A stretch of 64,000 nucleotides of DNA from Desulfoluna spongiiphila. GTDB lineage: Bacteria; Desulfobacterota; Desulfobacteria; Desulfobacterales; Desulfolunaceae. A program made the translations under genes and the position numbers. Numbering within the stretch: the first letter of the stretch is position 1; each line of letters begins with the position of its first letter. The notes under the pieces were generated by a model. That model was not told where the DNA came from, did no database searches, and saw only the letters and a program-made list of their open reading frames with translations. The stretch covers positions 176,200-240,199 of the forward strand of contig NZ_FMUX01000003.1 in NCBI RefSeq assembly GCF_900101345.1, in the 5' to 3' direction. Positions 25,261-35,076 of this stretch are shown piece by piece.

Positions 25261-28200
25261 TCAGCCGATAAGCTGTTCGTACAACGCCGTGGTTTTTTCG
25301 TGCAGGGGGCAGCCCAGGGCCTCCATGTGGGTGCGGCAGGCCGTGTAGGTGGTCACCACACCGGCGTTGTTTCCCATGCGGGCATGCAGGCGCATAACGG
25401 AGCGGTAAACGGGTTCGGCATGGGGATCGAGACTCAGGTAGGTTTCGGCATAGGCAAGGGCTTTGGCGGGGTCCTCCGCCATATCGGAATGGGCCATGAT
25501 CCGGGTGAGCAGGGCGAGGTACCGGGCGGTTAAGCCCTCGCGCTCCGGCTGGCACCAGGCGTCAAAGGGGTACTCTTCCAGGAAGGGCCCTTTCCAGCAG
25601 GCTTCGGCGGCAAGGAGATGTTCAAGGGGGGCGTCCTCCTCTTTGCCCAGGGCGTCCAGGTTGTCTGCAAACACCTCCACATCGATGCGACCGCCGTCGC
25701 CCAGGTCGAGCCGATAGGCATCCTGCTGCCTGACAAGGTAGGAGGAGGCCCCTTTGGCAGTGCGATGGGGCTCCAAGGTGGCGCGCAGGGCGCTCATGGC
25801 CACGTTGAACCGTTTGGCGGTCTTTTCCGCGTTTTCCTCTGGCCAGAGCAGCTCGATAAGGGTCTCCCGGTGAACGAACCCGGTGCGCCGCTTTGCCGCA
25901 AGGTAAAGAAAAATCGTCAGGGCCTTGGAGCTGGTCCAGGCCTCGGGGGGAATATCCCGGTCCCCCACGGTTGCGGTGAAGGGGCCCAGGAGGGTAAGGG
26001 TCAGCGGCGGCACGGCAAGGGGAGGCATGCGGGACAAAAGTACTTCCGCGCCGCGTTTGGCAAGGGGTTTTCCAGATTTTGCAAGGGCGCCGAGGCAATC
26101 CATGGCGGGCGTCCCCATGGCCTTGAGGATGCGCTCCACCAAAAACAGGTGATGTCCCGTCCCATGGCACCGGGCAAGAAGGGGGACCAGCTGATCCGGC
26201 TCCCCGGCCACCCGGTGTGCCAGGCCCGTGTTCTCGGCCAGGCACAGGGCCTGTTCAAACACGGCTTGGGCCTCTTCATGGCGGGAGGCCATGAGGTGAC
26301 ACCGGACCTCCAGAAGGTAATTGGCCAAAAGATGATGGGCGGCGGGCCGTACCTTGTCCCGGCTCTCTTTTAAAAGGCCAAGGGCCTTTTCCGGATCACC
26401 GTCCCTTAGGGCCAGGCCTGCCCTGCTGATTCCCAGGATCCCTTCGGTAACGGTGAGGCCGTAGCCATGGATGAGCCCGGTTGCGGTGTCGAGACAGACC
26501 CGGGCAGCCGCGGCATCGCCCCGCGCCAGGCTGATGTCATGGAACAGGTCGTGGGTGCAGGCCATGCCCCACCGGTTCCCCGGACACTCAAAAATGACAA
26601 GCCCCTTCCGCGCAAAGGCCTCGGCCCTGTCCAGGTCCCCGAGCCCAAAACAGTTCTGGGCCCAGGCCACATACACCCACCCTTTCTGGCTGTCTTTAAG
26701 GTCGATGGCCTCGGAAGCTTTGATACCCTGCTCCGCATAGACGCACCCCGCGTCAAACTCGCCCAGAAAAAAACAGTTCACGGAAAGCTGGTAATAGGTC
26801 AGGGGCAGGCAGAAGTCCAACCCGTGCTGCCTGGCCCTTTCAAGGCTCCGGCGGCACACGTCCATGGAGGCGGCAAAATCCCCGGCGTAGTAGAGCCGGT
26901 AGGCAAGAGAGGTCTCCACCAGGGTAAGTTTTGCCTCCCGGTCGGCCCCGGTCAGGAGGGAGACGGCCTCCATGGCCTCCTGGGTGTAAGCATCCGAGGC
27001 CTCCATATCCCCCAGCACCGCGGCAAAAAAAATAAGAAAGGTCATGGTGAGGGCGTAGGTGTCGGAGCCCCGGGCCTGGCCGCCGACGATCTGCTCCAGA
27101 AGGAGCCTGGCCTCACGCACGTTGCCGGTATAGTAGTAGAGAAACCCCAGGTTCGACAGGCACTTCATCTCGCTGGCCTCATCCCGGGCCCCGCGAAACA
27201 GGGTCAGGGCCCGTGTCAACAGGTCAATGGCCTCCCGGGGCATGCCCGCGCAGGACCGCAACTTGGCCTCTATCGTGAGGAGCTGGGGAGTCCGGTTCCG
27301 GTATGCAGCGGGAAAAGCGTCCAGGCAAGCCCTTAAAGAACGGACCTTGCCCTGGATGATAAACCGGGCTTCAAGGCCCTCCACGAGACGCCTGGCGTCA
27401 TCGTACCACTGCCCGTCGAGGTAATGGTTCAGGGCCTCCAGGGCGTTGTCCTTCTCCATGGCGGCCCCCACGGCGAGGTGAAGGGCTCGGATCTCTTCAC
27501 GGGGCACCCGCTCGGTGAGCTTTTCCCGCAGGAAATCCCGGAGCAAATGGTGGTACTGGAAAGACCGGCGATCCGCATCTAAAGAAAAGGTGAGCAGGTG
27601 CCGCTCTTCCAGGTCCCGGAGACGCTCCAGGGAGTCGTCCATGCCGAGGACAGAATCGCAAAGCCCGAACTCCAGGGTCGGCAACAGGGAACTCCTCAAC
27701 AAAAAGTCCTGCTCGTGGGGGCTCAGTGTTTCAAAGACATTTTCTTCCAAATACGAAAACACATAGCCCCGGGAGCCTTTGAGCTCACACAGCCGGTTCT
27801 CCACCCCCCGGTCCCCCGTCCCTTGAAGGGAACACCGAAACAGCATCAGGCTGGCGGCCCACCCGCCGCTTTTTTCATGGAGATCGCCCAGGGCGTCCCT
27901 TGAAATGGAAATCCCGAACACCTTGGAAAAAAGAGCGCCAATCTCCTCTTTGGTAAAGGCAAGCTCCTGCTCCCCGATCTCCCGGGTCTCCCCCATGACG
28001 CGCAACCGCGAAAGGCGCACAAGGGGTGCCGTGCGGCTGATGAGGATGAAATGCAAAAGACGTGGCAGGCGCTCCAGGAGGAAATCCAGGGACTCGTTGA
28101 TCTCTGCACTCTCCCGGACCAGGTGGTAATCGTCCAGGACAACGACGGTCTCTGAAGTGACAATTGCTTCAAGACGTTTCACAAAGACCAGGAGAAAGGC

Positions 28201-28530
28201 CTCCCGCTCCTGGCGGGACACCGAAGCCCTTTCCGGTAGCGCCGGAAACGTCCCCGGGAGTCCGGGGTCCAGGGCCTCAAAAGCGCTGATGAGATACCCC
28301 ATGAACACCGAAAAGTCCTGGTCAAAGGCATCCAGCCGGTACCAGAGGGATCTCGCCCCGAGCTGCCGGAGGGCCCGGGCCACCAGGGTGCTCTTGCCGT
28401 ACCCGGCACCGGCCACCACCGTTGTGATTTTTGTGCGGGACAAGTCACCGAAGCAGGCATGCAACCTCCCCCGGTCGAGGAGGCCCTGCTGGTGAGGCGG
28501 AAGAAGTTTGGAGTGAAGGATATCTGCCAT
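25261..28530 (-). CDS. large MalT/SARP-like ATPase transcriptional regulator
   Basis: This protein has about 1089 residues. An STAND-type NTPase domain holds the Walker A motif GAGYGKST near residue 40 and the Walker B VVVLDDYH near residue 130. A long TPR-like helical region occupies about residues 350-800. The C-terminus is an OmpR-type winged helix (LTLLGPFTATVGDRDIP near residue 843) plus a BTAD domain, as in SARP activators. Such proteins bind a ligand through the TPR superhelix, oligomerise with ATP and activate transcription. The start is uncertain: ATG at 28530 begins at the conserved MADILHSKLLPP, but lacks a clear Shine-Dalgarno site. An ATG at 28572 is an alternative. Confidence 0.85.
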   Translation of the reverse strand: MADILHSKLLPPHQQGLLDRGRLHACFGDLSRTKITTVVAGAGYGKSTLVARALRQLGARSLWYRLDAFDQDFSVFMGYLISAFEALDPGLPGTFPALPERASVSRQEREAFLLVFVKRLEAIVTSETVVVLDDYHLVRESAEINESLDFLLERLPRLLHFILISRTAPLVRLSRLRVMGETREIGEQELAFTKEEIGALFSKVFGISISRDALGDLHEKSGGWAASLMLFRCSLQGTGDRGVENRLCELKGSRGYVFSYLEENVFETLSPHEQDFLLRSSLLPTLEFGLCDSVLGMDDSLERLRDLEERHLLTFSLDADRRSFQYHHLLRDFLREKLTERVPREEIRALHLAVGAAMEKDNALEALNHYLDGQWYDDARRLVEGLEARFIIQGKVRSLRACLDAFPAAYRNRTPQLLTIEAKLRSCAGMPREAIDLLTRALTLFRGARDEASEMKCLSNLGFLYYYTGNVREARLLLEQIVGGQARGSDTYALTMTFLIFFAAVLGDMEASDAYTQEAMEAVSLLTGADREAKLTLVETSLAYRLYYAGDFAASMDVCRRSLERARQHGLDFCLPLTYYQLSVNCFFLGEFDAGCVYAEQGIKASEAIDLKDSQKGWVYVAWAQNCFGLGDLDRAEAFARKGLVIFECPGNRWGMACTHDLFHDISLARGDAAAARVCLDTATGLIHGYGLTVTEGILGISRAGLALRDGDPEKALGLLKESRDKVRPAAHHLLANYLLEVRCHLMASRHEEAQAVFEQALCLAENTGLAHRVAGEPDQLVPLLARCHGTGHHLFLVERILKAMGTPAMDCLGALAKSGKPLAKRGAEVLLSRMPPLAVPPLTLTLLGPFTATVGDRDIPPEAWTSSKALTIFLYLAAKRRTGFVHRETLIELLWPEENAEKTAKRFNVAMSALRATLEPHRTAKGASSYLVRQQDAYRLDLGDGGRIDVEVFADNLDALGKEEDAPLEHLLAAEACWKGPFLEEYPFDAWCQPEREGLTARYLALLTRIMAHSDMAEDPAKALAYAETYLSLDPHAEPVYRSVMRLHARMGNNAGVVTTYTACRTHMEALGCPLHEKTTALYEQLIG

Positions 28531-28718
28531 GAAAAGGATGCCCTGCCCGAGATGTTGCCGATAAAAAACCATTGCCTGTTGGCAATCTATACCAGAAACA
28601 CCGCCCAGGACCAGAACAAGATTGCCCCCTCGGCCTCCTGCAAAGGAGCCCTTGATCTTCACCGGGCACCGAATTAAACTAAAGGTATGTCTCGTCAACC
28701 AAAAAAACGGATGGTCCC

Positions 28719-29111
28719 ATGGATTACAAGCAGATCAACGACGCCGAAGCCCTTGTCCTGATGCGCATGGAGGTTGCCGGCACCCTGCAAATCTGGGCGG
28801 AAGAGTCAAAAAACGACGGCACCACATCCCGCAGAAGGCCCCCCCGCCTCTTCCACATTGCCTTCCCCGGCGAAATCATGGCCCTTTCAAACCTTAACGC
28901 CAGCTACTCCCGGGAGGCCGATGCCGGCACATACACCGGTACCCTCCTGAGAACCTACAAGGCCTCCCCCTTCCTCGACTACGTCCGGGCCGAAACCTAC
29001 GCAGCCTCCACCATGAAGCACCCCCTGCACCATTTCCAGCTCATCACCGAAGAGGCCATCATCGACGTCGTCACCATCACCCCGCCCCAGGTGGATGAAA
29101 TCATGCTTTAA
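28719..29111 (+). CDS. hypothetical protein
   Basis: This 130-residue protein is not recognised and has no signal peptide or membrane segment. It reads divergently from the large regulator and ends four bases before the stop of the convergent surface-protein gene. The C-terminal 30 residues (LHHFQLITEEAIIDVVTITP) look like beta strands; the middle is polar with many Ser and Thr. The ribosome site is weak. Coding is supported mainly by codon character and by its snug fit between two larger genes. It could be a target or partner of the divergent regulator. Confidence 0.5.
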   Translation: MDYKQINDAEALVLMRMEVAGTLQIWAEESKNDGTTSRRRPPRLFHIAFPGEIMALSNLNASYSREADAGTYTGTLLRTYKASPFLDYVRAETYAASTMKHPLHHFQLITEEAIIDVVTITPPQVDEIML

Positions 29112-29115
29112 TCGC

Positions 29116-31920
29116 CTACAGCCCGAACCGATACGCAAGATCGAAAAAACAAATCATAAGCTCCAGGTCCTCTGTTCCCAGGGTGCCCGGCAGGATCTCT
29201 TCGCTCTCATGACGGGACCAGGAGGCACCGAAGCGCCACTCCCAGTGGTCGGTGGTCTGAAAGCCACCGGCAAATTCCAGCCCCGGGGCGGACTTGTAGG
29301 AACCCACGGGATAGTCCAGGTCGGCATCAAGGTATCGCCAGATCACGCCCCCCTGCACAAAAAAACGGCCGTTTTCGCCGTCGCCGTGTTTGACGGGGTC
29401 GAAATACCACACCGGCCCCAGGCCCACGGTGACCCCGAAGAGGTCGGAGTCCACATTTCGGTTCAACGAGGGTTTCACGTCCCATCGATACCTGTCGTAA
29501 CGGGCGCCCAGTTCCAGGGAGAAATGGTCGCTCACCGCATAATTCAGACGCAACACCGGGTAAAGTGCGTACCGAACGGTAAACTCACTCTCCTGGGCTT
29601 TGTACGACACACTCGTCTCACTGCCACCGGTTGCAAAACCGCCTCCCACGGCAAGGGAAAGGGGTCCGGCCACTGCAATCGTTTTCAACGGCAGGCTGCA
29701 GGCCAGGAACAGGAGGCCGAAGAACAGCCCCCGGCGAAGCCGACTCCAGCCCCCCCCAAGGACAGCCAGGACCAGAAGTCCAAAAGAAACGGTCCGACTT
29801 TTCAGCCCACGGTTTTGCGTCGCACCGATAAAACACGAGCCTCCGCTGTCGTTGTCCACATCCGGCGCGGCGGGAAGCACCGCCACCCCAAAGGGATCTT
29901 TCACCTCACCGTTGACCAGGCCATCCTCATCGCCGCGGCCGCCGTCGGTAATCCGGAGATACAGGGTGTCCCCTTCCATCCGACACAGGTCAGTGATATC
30001 CACATACGCCTTGCCTTTTTGAACCTTGTATACCCGGGCGTCCGAAGGAATGCCCGACGGGATGTGCACGGGCACCTCCAGGGTCGTTCCGGGGGTCATC
30101 TTCACCACTTTGTACGCCAGCAGACCGTCGGGAAAAACCAGGCCATCGGGTTTGCCCTCCTCCGGCCAGGTGGGGTCGCAGTCCGAGAGGGTTTTCACCT
30201 CGGCAAAGGAGGCACTGCCCTCCAGGGAGCTCGCGTCCAGCTCAAAGGCCCCTGTGTTGGTGGCGGCCCGAACCGTCACGCGGCGGCTGTCTCCGGGGTA
30301 CGCCTCCAGATTATCAGGGACCCCGTCGCTGTCCTGATCTTCGCCTTCCACCACCGTGGTGAACCGGATCACCCGGTCGGCAGACGGGGAAGCTCCCGAA
30401 ATCGCCATGACCTCCTTGGAGATCGTCCAGACACAGGCACTTCCGGAAGAAAGCGCTTTCGTCGGCACAAGGGTTAAAGAGAACTCATCGGGATTGTAGG
30501 TCACCCCAAAGGGGACCGCTTCGCCCTTGCACAGAAGGGTCACGGTTTCCGGGGAGAGGGAGCCGGGGTCCATGGCTTCGCCAAAAAACGCCTTGGGGGC
30601 GATGTTCGCAGGAATATCCGTATCGCCGTCTGCGACATTGGCACCGACAATCCAAGGAAAGGTCCCCACCGGAAGACGGGCGGTCAAGTTCAAGCGTGCC
30701 TCATCATCTGAGACATCCGGATCCTTCTGGTCCACGTCCATGATCCTGGCCCCGAGGTGAAGCTTGCCTTTGGCGGATACCCGGGCCGACACATGCAGTT
30801 TTTTCTCCTCGCCGGCGGTCAGGGACCCGGCATTCCAGGTACCCAGGTCTGAATCGTACGCCCCTTTGCCGTCATCCTCCACACGGTCCAACCCCATGGG
30901 CAGCAAGGCAAACACCCGCACACCCGTGGCATCGTCCGGGCCATTGTTCCGAACCGTCAGGGAGAGGGTTACCCGATCCCCCAGCTCCGGGGAGACCGCA
31001 TCAACGCCAAGGGCCACTCCAAGGTCCGAACGAGCCTCTTCCGCCACAAACCGGGCGGTGACATTCCTGGCAGCATCCATGGTGACGGTACAGGGCCCGG
31101 TGCCCGAGCACGCCACGCCGGACCACCCCGCAAACCGGTACCCCTCCGCAGGGCTGGCCGTCAAGGTCACCTCGATGCCCTCATCCAGCTCTTCCGTGCA
31201 GTCACCGCCACAGGTGATGCCGTCTGGACTGCTGGCCACGGTACCCGCACCGACGGGCTGGACCGCCACGGTCAAGGGATGCTGTTCAACGGACGGGGCC
31301 CCCGTGTCCCCCGCCTTGATGCTGGCCCCGGAGTCCTCAAAGCCCCAGGCGATGAACTGGACCTTTTTATTGCTGAACACCTCGACCTGCATCCAGCCGT
31401 ATCGATCGTTGGCCGTGTCTTCGTCTCCGCCGTTAAACTTCAGCCCAAGGTAGCCGGTTGAATGTTTGTCAACAAATGTCCCGTAGCTGTCGAACCAATC
31501 TGCAGAACCAGGACCGCACTCATTGGAAATGATGGCGTCCTCCTGAAAGAGACACACTTCATTTTTACTGATCGATCGTGCAACCCCTTGAAAGGCAATA
31601 GTGGGAGACTTGTAGCATCCCAACATAACACTACCACTGGCCGTAGCGATAAGGTTTCCATAGCCTGAAATAACCATGCGTAAATAGGTATCCCCACCCA
31701 CACTGACAGTCGAGTTGGGCAAGGCCTTGGTATAAATCTCCGCCAAGGCCACCGGCGGTGCCACCATCCCGGCCATGCCCACAGAGAGGGCCAACCCCGC
31801 CAGCCCCCATGTTTTCTTCTCTTCAAGAGAAACGGTGGCCCGCACCCCTTGAGAGTACTCGGACAATGCCCTGTTGAATCCCTGCGTTTGGTTTTCATCT
31901 AAACGATTTTTATTTTTCAT
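29116..31920 (-). CDS. chimeric surface protein: Ig-like/DUF11 ectodomain, sorting-like tail, then outer-membrane barrel
   Basis: This 934-residue secreted protein has a long signal region with hydrophobic core TWGLAGLALSVGMAGMVAPP (about residues 38-57). Then come a beta-rich domain ending in YGWMQVEVF; an InlB-like repeat (about 217-295, GYRFAGWSG); a DUF11 domain (about 297-393, LTVRNNGPDDATG); a bacterial Ig-like domain (about 420-523); and a calcium-type DQDSDGVPD repeat near 527. Near residue 692, SGGSCFIGAT plus a hydrophobic stretch and WSRLRR looks like a C-terminal sorting signal. The protein continues instead with a second signal-like segment and an OmpW/OmpA-like barrel (about 750-934). 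It lies 95 bases downstream of the sulfotransferase fusion gene, probably in one operon. Confidence 0.72.
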   Translation of the reverse strand: MKNKNRLDENQTQGFNRALSEYSQGVRATVSLEEKKTWGLAGLALSVGMAGMVAPPVALAEIYTKALPNSTVSVGGDTYLRMVISGYGNLIATASGSVMLGCYKSPTIAFQGVARSISKNEVCLFQEDAIISNECGPGSADWFDSYGTFVDKHSTGYLGLKFNGGDEDTANDRYGWMQVEVFSNKKVQFIAWGFEDSGASIKAGDTGAPSVEQHPLTVAVQPVGAGTVASSPDGITCGGDCTEELDEGIEVTLTASPAEGYRFAGWSGVACSGTGPCTVTMDAARNVTARFVAEEARSDLGVALGVDAVSPELGDRVTLSLTVRNNGPDDATGVRVFALLPMGLDRVEDDGKGAYDSDLGTWNAGSLTAGEEKKLHVSARVSAKGKLHLGARIMDVDQKDPDVSDDEARLNLTARLPVGTFPWIVGANVADGDTDIPANIAPKAFFGEAMDPGSLSPETVTLLCKGEAVPFGVTYNPDEFSLTLVPTKALSSGSACVWTISKEVMAISGASPSADRVIRFTTVVEGEDQDSDGVPDNLEAYPGDSRRVTVRAATNTGAFELDASSLEGSASFAEVKTLSDCDPTWPEEGKPDGLVFPDGLLAYKVVKMTPGTTLEVPVHIPSGIPSDARVYKVQKGKAYVDITDLCRMEGDTLYLRITDGGRGDEDGLVNGEVKDPFGVAVLPAAPDVDNDSGGSCFIGATQNRGLKSRTVSFGLLVLAVLGGGWSRLRRGLFFGLLFLACSLPLKTIAVAGPLSLAVGGGFATGGSETSVSYKAQESEFTVRYALYPVLRLNYAVSDHFSLELGARYDRYRWDVKPSLNRNVDSDLFGVTVGLGPVWYFDPVKHGDGENGRFFVQGGVIWRYLDADLDYPVGSYKSAPGLEFAGGFQTTDHWEWRFGASWSRHESEEILPGTLGTEDLELMICFFDLAYRFGL

Positions 31921-32015
31921 GGCTCTCTTTCAAGCACCCCATTGGTTTCATCCCATCCCCGCCCAGGAACCCGTACACCGGGTACCAGGTTTGCTTCGTC
32001 CTCACCCAGCCCGAC

Positions 32016-34835
32016 TCAGGCCGGCCCCCCATCCGGTGCCGCCCTCTTTCGGTAGAGTCGCGGGTCCACAGCGCCTGCCATGCGGCCCTCATCAAGACCG
32101 CCGCCCAAAAAGGCATTGACCCGTTTCGCCGTCTCAGCCGCTTCGGCCAGGGAGGCGTTGTAATCGATGAAGAGGATCGGAATCCCGCGATTGCCGAGCA
32201 TCGCCTTGATCCGCCCCACCTGCCGCAAATACACAGCGCCAAGCTGCCCTGGGGAAAGATCCGCCCCTCGTTTTCCCGAACGCTCCAACATCCGGTCCTG
32301 TGATCGAATCACCTCCTCCATGTGCCGCTCCATGAAAATCACCCGAAACGGCAAAGCCATGCCCCGGGGGAGGTGCCCAAGAAGCTGGGCCACAATCTTG
32401 ACCGTCTTTCCTTTGGCCTCCGGCAGCCAGGAGGCGTCAGAGGCAAGTCCTTTTGCCTTTTCGCATTCGAAATACCCCTTGGGGTTGTCGTCGTCCGGAC
32501 GGCGCACATGATCGGTATAAGGTAACATACCGCCAGCTTTGAGCATCTGCATCATCATGGAGGTGCCGGAACGAGGCAGGCCCGAGACAATGACCACCGT
32601 GTCGGCGATCTCCGCGGCCTGCGCCTCCACTTGCGGGGCGTCCCCTTCGGTACCCCGTGACCCCGTGATTTGACGGCATGCGAGCGCCTCGGATTCCGCC
32701 ATCGGCACGATATCCCCGGTTTTCAGGCCGTCGATACGCCGGCGTGCCTCCCGGGCCAACGCCCGGTGGCGCTCGGCCGCGGCATCGTCTTTGATAAAGA
32801 ATTTATACACATGGGCCAGCAACCGGTGAGGCGCCGGAAAATCGGGGCTTTGAGAAACCGCCATCTTCAGGGCGTCCTTCGCCTTGTCGGAGAGCCCCAT
32901 ATGAACCAGGGCCTTTCCAAGGAGAAAATGACCCATGGGGTTGTAATACCGAAGTCCCACGGAGGTCAGCGCCCCCTCGGCGGCCTCAAGATACCGTCGC
33001 AGGACCATGGCGCACCGGCTCAACCCCAGGAAGGCCTCGGCGTTGTCCGGGTCAAGGGTGAGCACCCGCTTAAAATTCGTCTCCGCATCGGTCCAGCACC
33101 GCATCTTCAGGTACACATCCCCCAGCTTGAGATAGAGGCTGGGCTGCCCGGTGTCCGCCTTTTCTGCGTTTTTCAGGTGAACCAGGGCCTGCTCCATGTT
33201 CTCTTCCGCAACATGCTGAACGCCCAGGAGAAACTCCATGGCATAGGGCGTGGGACGGGCTTCGTTGACCCGTTTACGAAGCAGTGCCCCGTCGTTTTCG
33301 CTTAACGGCTCGGACGCCTCCAGCCGGGCCCGGTATCCCTCAAGCTGCCGGGCGGCCTCTTCCGCACCCTGTTTCCTTTGGGCAACCAGAGCCGTCAACA
33401 CCCGACGGGCCTCCTCGATCTGACCGAGCATCTGCAGGCAAGTCACCCGCTGAACCCCGTAACGGTAAGCCCCCGGCACCGCCCCATGCAACTCAGTTAA
33501 AACGGCCACAGCGTCCGCGTACCGGGAGGCGTCCATGTACGAGCAGGCGAGGTTGTATTTTAGCTCGCGCACGGTATCGGCCACCGCCTTTTCCCGGTCC
33601 GCGTCCGGAGAGGCGATATAGCCTAAGTCCACCAGCTGCCGGATCGCTTCCGCGGCCTCGACGGAGTCCATTCGTCGATCCGCAGGATGGCTGCCGTCCT
33701 CCCCGAGCACCTGATCCCAGCTTGGGATCGTTTCGAGGGCCGGCGCCGTTTGAAAGGCGTTCAGAAGTGGTTTCCCATCCATGTCCTCGCCGACAGGCAG
33801 GCCAAAAAGGGTCAAAATTGTGGGACAGATATCCAGGAGGGTGGCCCCGAAGACCAACTCGTCTTGTTTGATGCCTGGCCCCTTCATGGCGACAACGCCG
33901 TAGTGGCGATGTTCCGCCGCCGGGCCCGCCGGTTCGTCCGGGATCCCCCGGAGCCGCAGGTGGTCCGAATGGAAGCCGTGATCCGAGATGAGGATCACCG
34001 TGGTCTCCTCTCCCGCCTCGGCAAGGAGGCGCCCGAGCATTCGGTCGTGATAGACGTACCCGCTCTCCACCACCCGATGGTAGCGGTTAAAATCTGCCTC
34101 ATCCACCCACTCAAGGCGGGGTGGGTGGTAACGCATGAAGCCATGGCAGAAATGATCGATGGCGTCGAAATAGACGGCCGTCAAATCCCAGGGCTCGTAG
34201 CGCATGGACGCCACCGCGGCGTTGCAGATATTGGTGCAGTCACCGATGATTTTGGCCAGGGACTCGATGCGGCGATCCTTTTCTTGATCCACCTCGGCGA
34301 GGCTCGGGACAAAATTCCGGATCACGGAGGCATCGAGCTCCTGGGGGTGAAGTCGCAGGTCACGGAAACTCGGACTCAGCCGCCCGGGGTGCACCGTCCC
34401 CGGCGCCATGGGCCAGGGCTGGCCAAAAGGAGCGACGGCCCGGGGGTAATGGTTGGAGACCATCACCCCGTTGATGGGCTCGGCCGGGTGGGAGGGCCAC
34501 CAGCCGATCACATTGGACTTCATGCCGTGCTGCCCGAGAATGTTCCAGATCGCTTTGGTCTTTCGGGAGAGGTTGGAGATGGGTCGAATCCCATCTGTGT
34601 GGGGGTCGGGTTCGGTAAACCCTAAAATGCCGTGTTTGAAGGGCCGCTTTCCTGTGGCAATGGAGGTCCAGAGCATGGGGGAGAGCCCGGGGTAGAGAGA
34701 GGCCAGGTTGCCCCTTACCCCGCTATTCACCAACGTTTCCAGGTTGGGCATCTTCCCGCTGTCCATCAAAGGCGTGATGACCTTCCAGTCCGCCGCATCC
34801 CATCCGATAACCAACACGCGCGAAGGGGATGTCAT
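32016..34835 (-). CDS. alkaline-phosphatase-superfamily phosphoesterase / TPR / sulfotransferase fusion
   Basis: This 939-residue protein has no signal peptide. Residues 1-360 form a type I phosphodiesterase/nucleotide pyrophosphatase fold: metal ligand Asp13 (VIGWDAADW), predicted nucleophile Ser52 (YPGLSPMLWTSIATG), FDAIDHFCHGF, ISDHGFHSD and a later AEHRHYG. These are the full two-metal set of the alkaline phosphatase superfamily. Tetratricopeptide repeats span about 395-680. Residues about 740-925 are a sulfotransferase domain whose 5' PAPS-binding loop is SGLPRSGTSMM. GAGGAA precedes the ATG. One chain therefore predicts both hydrolysis of a phospho- or sulfo-ester and transfer of a sulfuryl group. 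The substrate is unknown; the downstream surface protein or its glycans are candidates (inference). Confidence 0.82.
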   Translation of the reverse strand: MTSPSRVLVIGWDAADWKVITPLMDSGKMPNLETLVNSGVRGNLASLYPGLSPMLWTSIATGKRPFKHGILGFTEPDPHTDGIRPISNLSRKTKAIWNILGQHGMKSNVIGWWPSHPAEPINGVMVSNHYPRAVAPFGQPWPMAPGTVHPGRLSPSFRDLRLHPQELDASVIRNFVPSLAEVDQEKDRRIESLAKIIGDCTNICNAAVASMRYEPWDLTAVYFDAIDHFCHGFMRYHPPRLEWVDEADFNRYHRVVESGYVYHDRMLGRLLAEAGEETTVILISDHGFHSDHLRLRGIPDEPAGPAAEHRHYGVVAMKGPGIKQDELVFGATLLDICPTILTLFGLPVGEDMDGKPLLNAFQTAPALETIPSWDQVLGEDGSHPADRRMDSVEAAEAIRQLVDLGYIASPDADREKAVADTVRELKYNLACSYMDASRYADAVAVLTELHGAVPGAYRYGVQRVTCLQMLGQIEEARRVLTALVAQRKQGAEEAARQLEGYRARLEASEPLSENDGALLRKRVNEARPTPYAMEFLLGVQHVAEENMEQALVHLKNAEKADTGQPSLYLKLGDVYLKMRCWTDAETNFKRVLTLDPDNAEAFLGLSRCAMVLRRYLEAAEGALTSVGLRYYNPMGHFLLGKALVHMGLSDKAKDALKMAVSQSPDFPAPHRLLAHVYKFFIKDDAAAERHRALAREARRRIDGLKTGDIVPMAESEALACRQITGSRGTEGDAPQVEAQAAEIADTVVIVSGLPRSGTSMMMQMLKAGGMLPYTDHVRRPDDDNPKGYFECEKAKGLASDASWLPEAKGKTVKIVAQLLGHLPRGMALPFRVIFMERHMEEVIRSQDRMLERSGKRGADLSPGQLGAVYLRQVGRIKAMLGNRGIPILFIDYNASLAEAAETAKRVNAFLGGGLDEGRMAGAVDPRLYRKRAAPDGGPA

Positions 34836-35016
34836 AAATCGTATTCCTCAACCACCATTTTTTTGATATTCCAAACCATCAAAAACACATTAAAAAATCA
34901 TAAAATCAACCCCTTACAAATACACATTCATCAACACACTAATAACTATACTGTTATTTCAAAACGAAAAAAAAGTTAAAAGAAGGCTAAAATCAGAAAA
35001 CACTCTCCCACAAGAA

Positions 35017-35058
35017 ACAAAGAAACCCGACAGACGGACGTCTGTCGGGTTTCTTTGT
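35017..35058. terminator. perfect 19-bp hairpin, probably bidirectional terminator
   Basis: The arms 35017-35035 and 35040-35058 are exact reverse complements around a GGAC loop, with A-rich and T-rich outer ends (AAAGAAACCC...GGGTTTCTTT). It lies 334 bases beyond the glutamine synthetase stop and about 180 bases upstream of the fusion gene, insulating the two. The rest of 34836-35016 is AT-rich and holds no gene; it is likely to carry the promoter for the fusion gene. Confidence 0.85.
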
Positions 35059-35076
35059 AATATGGATAAGAAATGC

